A stretch of DNA of 35,846 nucleotides from Flavobacteriales bacterium (GTDB taxonomy: Bacteria > Bacteroidota > Bacteroidia > Flavobacteriales > UA16), in the NCBI GenBank assembly GCA_028141885.1, contig JAOIQU010000012.1:1-35846 (forward strand), read 5' to 3'. The position numbers and the translations under genes were made by a program. Within the stretch, counting starts at the first letter, position 1. The number at the start of each line of letters is the position of its first letter. Positions 22,072-29,711 of the stretch are shown piece by piece. The notes under the pieces were generated by a model. The model was given only the letters and a program-made list of their open reading frames with translations, was not told the DNA's origin and did no database searches.

Positions 22072-23451
22072 ATGAGCCAAGCCACCCTGTTTCAAAATGC
22101 CCACGTGGTGAACGACGGGCTTGTGCGCGTTCAAGACGTGCTGGTCGATGGTGAGCACATTGTGGCTGTGGGGCACAAACTGGCCGAACTCGCGGAAGAC
22201 GCCCACCTGAAATCGTTGGCCCAAAACGCGGAAGTGAAAGACTGCACCGGCTTTTGGCTGATGCCCGGTTGCATCGATGACCAAGTGCATTTCCGTGAGC
22301 CAGGACTCACCCACAAAGCGGAGATCGCCACAGAATCCGCCGCGGCTGCCGCGGGGGGCATCACGTCCTTCATGGAAATGCCCAACACCGTGCCCCAAGC
22401 ACTGACTCAAGACTTGCTGCAGGACAAATACGACCGCGCGGCCGAAGTCAGTCCTGTGAACTACAGCTTCTTCATGGGGGCCAGCAACCACAACCTGGAT
22501 GAAGTGCTCCGCACCGACCCCACACAGGTCTGCGGCATCAAGGTCTTCATGGGTTCTTCCACAGGGGATATGTTGGTGGACGAATCGGAAGTGCTCGAAG
22601 GCATCTTCAAAGAGGCGCCCACCCTGGTGGCCACCCATTGTGAAGACGAAGCCACCGTTCGGGCAAATGCAGCGGCGGCACGGGCGAAGTTTGGAGAGCA
22701 TGTGCCAATCGCGCAACACCCACTCATCCGCAGTGCCGAGGCGTGCTACAAAAGCTCCTCAAAGGCCGTGGAGCTCGCCACCAAGTTGAACACACAGCTG
22801 CACATCTTGCACATCAGCACGGCACGCGAGCTGGACTTGTTTGACAACAGCCTGCCGCTCGAAGAGAAGCGCATCACGGCTGAGGCATGCATCCACCACC
22901 TTTGGTTCACGGACGTCGAATACGAGCAAAAGGGCACCCACATCAAATGGAATCCCGCGGTGAAAACCGCCCACGACCGCGAGCACATCCGCGCCGCCAT
23001 CTTGGATGGACGCATCGACGTGGTGGCCACTGACCACGCCCCACACACCAAGGATGAAAAGAATGGCAGCTACTTCAATGCGCCTTCCGGCGGGCCATTG
23101 GTGCAACACGCTTTGGTGGCGATGCTCGATTTGGTCCACGATGGGTTGTTGCCCGTGGAGAAGGTGGCCGATTTGATGGCACATCGGGTCGCGCGCTTGT
23201 TCCGCATGAGCGACCGTGGATTCATCCGCCCTGGCATGAAGGCCGATTTGGTGTTGGTGCACCCCAACGACCCTTGGACCGTCCGCGAAGACAACATCAT
23301 GTCCAAGTGTGGATGGTCCCCCTTCACCGGCCACGTGTTCAAGAGCCGCGTTCACGAAACGTGGGTGAACGGCACCTGCGTTTGGGACGGGCGCAGGATC
23401 ACAACATCCCATGGCAACCACGCCGGGCAACGCCTCACCTTCAACCGCTGA
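22072..23451 (+). CDS. pyrC: Dihydroorotase
   Basis: 459 aa. An amidohydrolase TIM barrel with MPGCIDDQVHFREPGLTHKA, GIKVFMGSSTG, VATHCEDEAT, LHILHISTARELDLF, and the C-terminal metal-site segment VVATDHAPHTKDEK. It makes dihydroorotate from carbamoyl-aspartate in pyrimidine synthesis, in the cytosol. The usual HxH metal motif reads QVH here; as far as I recall this DDQVHFREPG variant is normal for Bacteroidota dihydroorotases, so it should not be read as a defect. It is tightly packed between the GT2 gene (2-base gap) and the DUF4296 lipoprotein (4-base gap), and is surely co-transcribed. Confidence 0.93.
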   Translation: MSQATLFQNAHVVNDGLVRVQDVLVDGEHIVAVGHKLAELAEDAHLKSLAQNAEVKDCTGFWLMPGCIDDQVHFREPGLTHKAEIATESAAAAAGGITSFMEMPNTVPQALTQDLLQDKYDRAAEVSPVNYSFFMGASNHNLDEVLRTDPTQVCGIKVFMGSSTGDMLVDESEVLEGIFKEAPTLVATHCEDEATVRANAAAARAKFGEHVPIAQHPLIRSAEACYKSSSKAVELATKLNTQLHILHISTARELDLFDNSLPLEEKRITAEACIHHLWFTDVEYEQKGTHIKWNPAVKTAHDREHIRAAILDGRIDVVATDHAPHTKDEKNGSYFNAPSGGPLVQHALVAMLDLVHDGLLPVEKVADLMAHRVARLFRMSDRGFIRPGMKADLVLVHPNDPWTVREDNIMSKCGWSPFTGHVFKSRVHETWVNGTCVWDGRRITTSHGNHAGQRLTFNR

Positions 23452-23455
23452 TCGC

Positions 23456-23899
23456 ATGAGGCCTTTGCGCATCTTGATCGCCGTGACCCTCGTGGTTTTC
23501 ATAGGGTGTGCGCCCGAAGCCGTGGATCGTGATCCTCAGGTGCAGCCGCCCGAGGGTGTGATGGATCGAGCCGAATTCGTGCGTGTGCTGAAAGAAATCC
23601 AAATGGTGGAGGCGGTGTCCGATTTGCGGACTTTCCGGAACGACAACGAAAAGCAGCGGCTGGCAGAAGCGTACAACGACGTTTGGCAACGGACGGGTGT
23701 GAGTGCGGAAACCTTCGAAGCCAGTTACGAGTGGTGGTGGGCGCAGCCCGCGGCGATGAAAGCGATGCTGCGCGACGTGGTGGACGCCTTGAAGGAAATG
23801 GAATCCGACGCGAAGCGCGCCTCCGACACGGACTCTCTGCAGCCTGGGAATCTCAAGCGTCGCGATTCAGGCGGTACGCCTGAGCTGTCGACGCGATGA
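23456..23899 (+). CDS. DUF4296 lipoprotein
   Basis: 147 aa from ATG 23456. It has a lipoprotein signal peptide (MRPLRILIAVTLVVF) and lipobox FIGC with C18 as the lipid-carrying residue. The short domain MDRAEFVRVLKEIQMVEA ... WQRTGVSAETFEASYEWW is the DUF4296 pattern, a helical unit found almost only in Bacteroidota and often next to pyrC. The tail is charged and probably disordered. Function unknown; its location at the cell envelope follows from the lipobox. Its 3' end overlaps the convergent epimerase gene by 47 bases. The frame can be extended to ATG 23411 inside pyrC, but this would bury the signal peptide. Confidence 0.83.
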   Translation: MRPLRILIAVTLVVFIGCAPEAVDRDPQVQPPEGVMDRAEFVRVLKEIQMVEAVSDLRTFRNDNEKQRLAEAYNDVWQRTGVSAETFEASYEWWWAQPAAMKAMLRDVVDALKEMESDAKRASDTDSLQPGNLKRRDSGGTPELSTR

Positions 23900-24875
23900 C
23901 GTCAGGGATGGGGGTGTATGCCCACGTTTGGCCCATCTCGGCGAGAGTCCGCAAGATGAGGGTGCCGTCGTAGCGCTGGTGTTCCTTGCCGCTCGCCAAA
24001 CTTTCTCGAGAAATCATCGAACGCCGGCCGGTCAGAAGCTCGTACACCCGCACCATGCGCCAGACCACGCCTGCCATCCAGCCCCGCACCGCGCGCGAGG
24101 GGCGAGGACGACCCAGCGCATCTGCAATGAGTCCCATCACCTCTTGGTGGGTCCTGTGCTCGGCACACAAGACAAACCGCGCGTCGCGCACGTCGCTGTC
24201 GGCAAGGCGCACGCACACTTCAGCCACGTCGTCGGCACCGACGTAGCCGCCACTGCCTGTCGGGTACCATGACAACCCGCGATCCAGCACCCTGAACAAT
24301 GCCGACGAGCTGCGGCGGTAATCTCCAGGCCCCAAAATGATCGTGGGGTTCACCACCACCACGCCTCCGGGAAGCCCTTCGACGGCGCCGCGACACGCCT
24401 CCATCTCCGCGCGATGCTTGGACCTCGCATATGCTGAGGTCCCGGGCTGTTCCTCGAATAGGGTCGATTCGTCCGTGGGTTGGCCCGCCTTCCGGCCAAG
24501 GGCAGCCACGCTGCTCACGTGAATCAACCGAGACGTCTGGCAGTGGAGCATGGCGTTCACCAAGTTGGCCGTGCCCTCGGCATTGATGCGCCGAAGCGCG
24601 TCGCGGTCGTCGGCGTGAAACGACACCAAAGCAGCGCAATGAAAGACCCGCGTGACCCCCTCCAACGCATCCTCCAACGACGCTTGATCGGTCAAGTCGC
24701 CTTCGACCCACTCCAAGCGAGACAGGCTTTCCGGATTCGCGGTGCGGACGGCGGCCTCGACCCGGGCGCGGTCGGACGTGGGGCGATGGAGGGCGCGGAC
24801 GGTTTGGCCTTGAGACAGCAACTTCACCACCACTGGCATCCCCACAATCCCCGTTGCTCCTGTGACCAAATCCAT
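23853..24875 (-). CDS. NAD(P)-dependent epimerase/dehydratase-family (extended SDR) protein
   Basis: 340 aa. The N-terminal Rossmann motif is GATGIVGMPVV (GxxGxxG); VEGDLTD and VFHCAALVSF follow. The catalytic triad is visible as HVSSVAALG (Ser) and YARSKHRAE (YxxxK), then VNPTIILGPGD. The pattern is closest to dihydroflavonol-4-reductase/3-beta-HSD-like extended SDRs, whose substrates range from nucleotide sugars to sterol-like or polyketide compounds; none can be named. In Bacteroidota this SDR commonly sits beside the DUF4296/pyrC block, as here. Its 3' end overlaps the lipoprotein gene by 47 bases. Its start is 36 bases from the divergent uvrC start. Confidence 0.88.
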   Translation of the reverse strand: MDLVTGATGIVGMPVVVKLLSQGQTVRALHRPTSDRARVEAAVRTANPESLSRLEWVEGDLTDQASLEDALEGVTRVFHCAALVSFHADDRDALRRINAEGTANLVNAMLHCQTSRLIHVSSVAALGRKAGQPTDESTLFEEQPGTSAYARSKHRAEMEACRGAVEGLPGGVVVVNPTIILGPGDYRRSSSALFRVLDRGLSWYPTGSGGYVGADDVAEVCVRLADSDVRDARFVLCAEHRTHQEVMGLIADALGRPRPSRAVRGWMAGVVWRMVRVYELLTGRRSMISRESLASGKEHQRYDGTLILRTLAEMGQTWAYTPIPDVIASTAQAYRLNRDA

Positions 24876-24878
24876 GCC

Positions 24879-24909
24879 GCAAAGTACTGCGCGACCTACC
24901 TTCGTTCAA
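24879..24909 (-). promoter_or_regulatory. Promoter of the epimerase gene
   Basis: On the minus strand TTG (24909-24907) is followed after 20 bases by TACTTTGC (24886-24879), only 3 bases before ATG 24875. The fit to the -33/-7 consensus is good. It overlaps the divergent uvrC box at 24897-24904, so the two promoters probably compete. Confidence 0.5.
24897..24904 (+). promoter_or_regulatory. -7 box TACCTTCG before uvrC
   Basis: TACCTTCG (one mismatch to TAnnTTTG) ends 7 bases before ATG 24912. The same octamer in the same position precedes two other genes here (30680, 34815). It overlaps the epimerase promoter. Confidence 0.45.
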
Positions 24910-24911
24910 CG

Positions 24912-26711
24912 ATGGCGACCACCGAGCACATCCAATCGATCCTCGACCGAATACCCCACGAACCGGGCGTCTACCAGCACTTCGATGCGGATGGAAAATT
25001 GCTCTACATCGGCAAGGCCAAAAACCTCAAAAAGCGTGTCGCCAGTTACTTCACCAAACAAGATCACAACGGGAAAACCCGCCTGTTGGTGAAGAAGATT
25101 CGGGATGTGCAATGGATTGTGACCGCCAGCGAGGCCGACGCCCTGCTGCTGGAAAACAACATGATCAAGGAGCACAAGCCGATCTACAACATCCAGCTCA
25201 AGGACGACAAAACCTACCCCTTCATCGTCCTCAAAAAAGAGCGCTTCCCCCGCATCTTTCCGACCCGGCAGGTTCGCAAAGACGGGAGCGAATACTTTGG
25301 GCCCTACTCCAATGTGAAGGGCATGCACGCCGTGCTCGACCTCTGCAAAAAGCTGTATCCCATTCGCACGTGCAGCCTCGCCCTGACCGAGGACAACATC
25401 GCCAAGGGCAAGTTCCGCGTCTGCCTCGAATACCACATCGGCAACTGCATGGGTCCGTGTGTGGGTAAGCAAACGGAGGAGGCGTATGCGGAAAGCATTG
25501 CCGCGATTCGGCACGTCTTGAAGGGCAACCTCGGAGAGGTCAAATCCGCGCTCAAAACGTCCATGCTGGCCGCGGCTGAAGACATGCGATTCGAAGAAGC
25601 GGAGCGCCTCAAACTCAAACTGCTTGCCGTCGACAAGTTCCAGGCCAAGAGCACCGTGGTGCACCCGACCGTTTCGGATGTGGAGGTCTATGGCGTGGTC
25701 ACCGACGCGAAGTCGGCGTTCGTCAATTTCATGCGGATTCACAACGGCGCCGTGGTGCAAGGCCAAACCCTCGAGTTCCGCCGCCGATTGGACGAGTCCG
25801 ACGTGGAAATTCTTTCGGCGGCCATCCCGCAAATCCGGGACCGCTTCAACGTCGCCAGCCGCACCGTCCTCACCCAAACCGACGTCGACGTCTTTGGGGC
25901 GGAATGCCTAGTTCCGCAACGTGGAGACAAGAAGAAGCTCCTGGACATGAGTCTGCGCAACGCCCAGTTCGCCATGCGAGACCGGCACGCCCAGCTCGAG
26001 CAAGTGGACCCTGACGCCGCCAAGGACCGCCTCATGGAAACGATGATGCACGACCTCCGACTCAAGGAACACCCCGTGCATATGGAGTGCTTTGACAACT
26101 CCAACATCCACGGCACCAACCCTGCATCTGCTTGTGTGGTGTTTCGCAATGGCAAACCCGCGAAGCGAGACTACCGCAAATTCAACATCCGTACCGTCGA
26201 AGGCCCCGACGATTTCGCCAGCATGAAAGAGGCGGTCTACCGTCGCTACAAGCGCCTGCGGGACGAAGGCGAATCGCTGCCCCAAATGGTCGTGATCGAC
26301 GGAGGCAAAGGACAGCTCTCGCATGCCATGGAGGCCATCGACGAACTCGGCCTTCGCGGCCAAATTGCCTTTGTCGGCATCGCCAAGCGCCTCGAAGAGT
26401 TGTATTTCCCCGGGGACAGCGTCCCCATTTACCTGGACAAGAGATCACCAACGCTGCGGGTGGTGCAACACATGCGCGACGAGGCTCACCGCTTCTCGTT
26501 GGCCCACCACCGCAAGCGCCGAAGCAAAGCGTTCCTCCATTCAGAACTCGACGAGATTCCTGGAGTGGGCCCCAAAACCCGCCAGGCCCTCATGGCCGCC
26601 TTTGGAGACGTCAAGGCCATCTCAGAGGCTTCTGAAAAGGCCCTTCTCGACGTGGTCAACCTCAAAGTGGCCCGCGCCGTGCGGGTGCACTTTCACGGGG
26701 CCAAGGCCTGA
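24912..26711 (+). CDS. uvrC: Excinuclease ABC subunit C
   Basis: 599 aa from ATG 24912, typical UvrC length; the frame is open far upstream (24480), but that part is antisense to the epimerase. In order: GIY-YIG nuclease (~14-95, EPGVYQHFDADGKLLYIGKA ... RVASYF), a Cys-rich segment (YPIRTCSLAL ... CLEYHIGNCMGPCVG), a UVR motif (~205-240), and the RNase H-like nuclease domain (ECFDNSNIHGTNPASACVVF; VVIDGGKGQLSHA). Helix-hairpin-helix motifs end the chain (LDEIPGVGPKTRQALMAAFG). It makes the dual incision in nucleotide excision repair with UvrA and UvrB. Single gene, convergent with the ASPIC gene. Confidence 0.97.
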   Translation: MATTEHIQSILDRIPHEPGVYQHFDADGKLLYIGKAKNLKKRVASYFTKQDHNGKTRLLVKKIRDVQWIVTASEADALLLENNMIKEHKPIYNIQLKDDKTYPFIVLKKERFPRIFPTRQVRKDGSEYFGPYSNVKGMHAVLDLCKKLYPIRTCSLALTEDNIAKGKFRVCLEYHIGNCMGPCVGKQTEEAYAESIAAIRHVLKGNLGEVKSALKTSMLAAAEDMRFEEAERLKLKLLAVDKFQAKSTVVHPTVSDVEVYGVVTDAKSAFVNFMRIHNGAVVQGQTLEFRRRLDESDVEILSAAIPQIRDRFNVASRTVLTQTDVDVFGAECLVPQRGDKKKLLDMSLRNAQFAMRDRHAQLEQVDPDAAKDRLMETMMHDLRLKEHPVHMECFDNSNIHGTNPASACVVFRNGKPAKRDYRKFNIRTVEGPDDFASMKEAVYRRYKRLRDEGESLPQMVVIDGGKGQLSHAMEAIDELGLRGQIAFVGIAKRLEELYFPGDSVPIYLDKRSPTLRVVQHMRDEAHRFSLAHHRKRRSKAFLHSELDEIPGVGPKTRQALMAAFGDVKAISEASEKALLDVVNLKVARAVRVHFHGAKA

Positions 26712-26720
26712 GCCCGGCCC
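26698..26720. terminator. GC-rich hairpin over the uvrC stop codon
   Basis: GGGCC-AA-GGC, loop CTGA, GCC-C-GGCCC forms an interrupted stem that includes the uvrC stop codon. There is no T-tract, so it is only a possible terminator between convergent genes whose stops lie 27 bases apart. Confidence 0.3.
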
Positions 26721-26738
26721 AGACGATTCTGCAACAAG

Positions 26739-29588
26739 TCAGCAGATTTGGCCGAAGACCGAAAGCAAGGTCAGGAGGTCCGACACCGTCACGACTCCGT
26801 CACCGTCGATGTCGCTGCTGCACGCCTCAGTGCAACCAAAGTCCGCCAACACGGCGAGCAAATCCGCGACCGTGACGCTGCCGTCTCCGTTCAAATCCCC
26901 TTCGCAATCCCCGGCACAAGAGGCGTACTCGCAAGAGCCGTCATCCACTGTGGCTGCTGGGTTGAAATTGCAAGCGGTCGGATCCGTACAATCCGTGACG
27001 GTGACCACAACCTCCGCGCGTGGACTCGTGCATTCCACGGAAAGCGTGCTGCTCACCTGCCAGTCATAGAAGAAGTAGTAGTAGTCCAAACTTGGTCCCG
27101 CCGTGCTGTTGGTGATGCTTCCCAGCCCTGCCAAATCGTAAGGGTAGGCTAACGTCGATGCCGTGCCTTCACGCCACAACTGCGGATCGCCCGTGGTGCA
27201 ACGCAAGCCGTATCCGCTGCCCGGCTCAAGCTCAAACCCGATATCGAGCACGAACTCCCCGTCGGTGACGTTCACCGTCGACGACCACAAGACTTGCCCG
27301 AAGGCGTTGATGATTTCAAAACTCCGGTCGTACGTGCCATTTGCAAACAACGTCACTTGGTCGAGTTGCATGGGTTCGAACACGTCGAATTCGAGCCAAC
27401 GTGCGCTGTTGGGGTGGTACTGCCCGCCTGGCTGTGTCGTCACCTCTCCTCCGCTCCCGGAAGCGCCTGTGGTGGTTTGGCTTGCCTCAGCCCAAAACGA
27501 CGACGTCTCGGACACCGAAGGCAATGACAACGTCGCACCCTCGGCGAGGAGGTTGCCCCCCACTTCAGCATCGTACCAGCGCAGCACCTGGTTCTCGCCG
27601 GCAGACGCCACGAGGGTGACGGGCCCTGAAGAGGCCAGGGTCGTGTCTGGAGAGGTGGTCGGCGCGGTCGAAGGCCCTTCAAACACAAAAACGTCCACAG
27701 CTTCGGAGGTGACCACGTTGCCACACTGGTCCTCCACTTCAACGGCGTAAGAACCCGTTTGGCCTACCTCAATGGAAGGAGAGGTTTCGCCGTTGTTCCA
27801 GGTGTAAGACGCCCCTTCGCTTGCCGTCAGGGTCCACACACTGCCCTCGCACAAGTACTCGCTGCCCGCCACCGCAACGGTCGGCGCAACCGTTCCATCC
27901 AGCACCTGGATTTCAATGGCGTTGGACAATCCCGCACATCCGTCGGTGTTGAACGCGGTGAGGGTGTACAGTCCCGAAGCAGTCACTTCGAGCATGTTGC
28001 CCGCATTGGTGCCGTCGCTCCAATCGTAGGAAGAGAAGCCCGCTGGGGCCATGAGCAGCACAGACTCGCCGGGGCAGAGTTCTGTGGACGTGGCGGTGAT
28101 TTCCAACGGCACCGTGCAAGGCACCTCCAGCACCGTGTGGTACTGGTCCACCGCCGGCGTGGTCAATTCCGTGGTCAAGCCGCTCGGCCAAAACACCGTC
28201 GCCGTTTCCACAACATCATTCGCGCCCAATCCAAAGTGGCATGAGAACGTCGAGGTCATGCCGTAGCTCTCGCCGGCGCGAACGCTGCGCACCTGCGTGC
28301 CAAACACCCCCGTGATCTCCACCGTCGCCCCCACCGCGTCGCGGTTGGACTGGAATCCTTCAAGCTCGAACGTGATCCAGTGCTGGTCGGGATTGCCGTT
28401 GTTGATCCACAGGACATCATCGTTGCTGTTGTCGGGGCTGACGTAGCTGTTTCCGTAGCTCGCGTACACATCGACTTGGCCATCGCGATTGACGTCACCC
28501 GTTGCAAAGCTGTGCATGGTGTCGCCGTAGGGGAACATGTTGGGCACGTTGGTGAACGTTTGGTCGCCGTTGTTCTTGAAGTAGGCGTGCGCACCACCGC
28601 TGTAGATCAAATCGACGTACCCGTCGTTGTCGAAGTCTTCGAGTTTGGCTTGCAAAAAGAAGCCCGTGACCTCAAGCCCGCTGTTGGGCGTGATGTCCGT
28701 AAAGTTTCCGGTGCCGTCGTTTTCGAGGAGCAACAACGTGGTGCTGTGGTTGGTCACAAGACAATCGAAATCGCCGTCGTTGTCAATGTCCGCGAAGTCT
28801 GCCGTCCAGCTTTGCTCAAAGAAGACCAAACCGCGCGCGGCCGCTTCTTCTGTGTAGTTCCCGTTTCCGTCATTCACCCAAAGCTGGTTGACGCGACGTG
28901 GGTCTTGGGGGTCGTTCACAAACTGACGGCACTTGGCGATGTACAAATCGAGGTCCCCGTCGCGGTCAAAGTCCGTCCAAACCGAACCGTAGTTGCCGCT
29001 GTGGTCCGTGTTGGGATAGCCTCCTGTGTCATAGCTCGTCAGCGGCATGAGGTTTTGGTTGTCCAACGTCCCGCCTTCCGAGCCCTTCCAGAGCCGGCTC
29101 ACGGCATCGTCGTGGCACGCAAACACATCCAACACGCCATCTTGGTCGACGTCCGCCATGTTGCAGGCCTGCATGAACATCGAACCGTTGTTCAAGCTGG
29201 ACAGCGTTCCTTGCCCAGGTGCGGTGATGTGCATCAAGTGCACGCCGTCATAGGAACCGCCACTGAACACGTCCTTGTGCCCGTCGTTGTCGAAATCTCC
29301 CACGCACATTCCCCACTGGCTGGACCCCGAAACGTTGCCCAGCGCGTAATCGGTGAAAGAACCGTCGGTCGCCTGGTACAGGGTGTGAAGGCTGCGGCTT
29401 TGATCAAGGATGACGAGGTCGTCGTATCCGTCCCCGTCCAAGTCGGCAAACCCCACGCAACCGCCACTGTTGAACGTCTCAGGGAGATTGCCGTTGCCGT
29501 TGGTGAAAGACTGGCCGTGCACCCATCCGAAGGTGCCCAACAAAACCGCGGTCGCAAGCGCACGTGCGCTGGAAGGAGTGAAAATCAT
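26739..29588 (-). CDS. Secreted FG-GAP/ASPIC-UnbV (CRTAC1-like) protein with Ig-like domains and dockerin-like tag
   Basis: 949 aa; signal peptide 1-25 (WVHGQ). Residues ~40-400 carry six or more FG-GAP/VCBS calcium-binding blades (DLDGDGYDDLVILD, DFDNDGHKDVF, DVDQDGVLDVF, DFDRDGDLDLYIAK, DIDNDGDFDCLVTN, DVNRDGQVDVYASYG). An ASPIC/UnbV domain follows (~415-490, NRDAVGATVEI ... VFWPSGLTTEL). Next are Ig/PKD-like domains (CPGESVLLMAPAGFSSYDW), a beta domain, one GCTD-type module (DCTDPTACNFNPAATVDDGSC, just over 20 residues), and a double half-EF-hand tag reaching the C-terminus (CEGDLNGDGSVTVADLLA and SDIDGDGVVTVSDLLT, FGQIC). A surface integrin-like or adhesive role is inferred. Single gene; the 123 bases upstream hold only a weak -7-like TATCTTCA (29656-29649). 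Confidence 0.88.
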   Translation of the reverse strand: MIFTPSSARALATAVLLGTFGWVHGQSFTNGNGNLPETFNSGGCVGFADLDGDGYDDLVILDQSRSLHTLYQATDGSFTDYALGNVSGSSQWGMCVGDFDNDGHKDVFSGGSYDGVHLMHITAPGQGTLSSLNNGSMFMQACNMADVDQDGVLDVFACHDDAVSRLWKGSEGGTLDNQNLMPLTSYDTGGYPNTDHSGNYGSVWTDFDRDGDLDLYIAKCRQFVNDPQDPRRVNQLWVNDGNGNYTEEAAARGLVFFEQSWTADFADIDNDGDFDCLVTNHSTTLLLLENDGTGNFTDITPNSGLEVTGFFLQAKLEDFDNDGYVDLIYSGGAHAYFKNNGDQTFTNVPNMFPYGDTMHSFATGDVNRDGQVDVYASYGNSYVSPDNSNDDVLWINNGNPDQHWITFELEGFQSNRDAVGATVEITGVFGTQVRSVRAGESYGMTSTFSCHFGLGANDVVETATVFWPSGLTTELTTPAVDQYHTVLEVPCTVPLEITATSTELCPGESVLLMAPAGFSSYDWSDGTNAGNMLEVTASGLYTLTAFNTDGCAGLSNAIEIQVLDGTVAPTVAVAGSEYLCEGSVWTLTASEGASYTWNNGETSPSIEVGQTGSYAVEVEDQCGNVVTSEAVDVFVFEGPSTAPTTSPDTTLASSGPVTLVASAGENQVLRWYDAEVGGNLLAEGATLSLPSVSETSSFWAEASQTTTGASGSGGEVTTQPGGQYHPNSARWLEFDVFEPMQLDQVTLFANGTYDRSFEIINAFGQVLWSSTVNVTDGEFVLDIGFELEPGSGYGLRCTTGDPQLWREGTASTLAYPYDLAGLGSITNSTAGPSLDYYYFFYDWQVSSTLSVECTSPRAEVVVTVTDCTDPTACNFNPAATVDDGSCEYASCAGDCEGDLNGDGSVTVADLLAVLADFGCTEACSSDIDGDGVVTVSDLLTLLSVFGQIC

Positions 29589-29711
29589 GTCGTTATCAGT
29601 TGCTCAACGTCTGGATGCATCAACAGGACGCCCTGAACGTCGAGGACTTTGAAGATACGACATCTCAGCCCATGAGGCCGTCACCCAAGTCACAGGGATG
29701 CGAGGACGGGC

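Noticed and set aside
22270..22300. Loss of the first metal-binding His in dihydroorotase (QVH in place of HxH)
   Set aside because: To my knowledge DDQVHFREPG is the common form in Bacteroidota dihydroorotases, so it is not evidence of a defect.
22759..23502. 247-codon minus-strand frame opposite dihydroorotase
   Set aside because: Antisense shadow; pyrC motifs on the + strand are unambiguous.
24480..24911. N-terminal 144-codon extension of UvrC
   Set aside because: It is antisense to the epimerase gene and has no homology to UvrC, which normally begins just before the GIY-YIG domain, as at 24912.
28380..29636. 418-codon open frame on the + strand opposite the ASPIC gene
   Set aside because: Val/His-rich antisense shadow of FG-GAP repeats; no domain and no start context.
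29690..29711. Hairpin (AGCCC ... GGGCT) after the NMO/FabK-like gene as terminator
   Set aside because: The pairing is long-range with a large irregular loop and no T-tract; not convincing.
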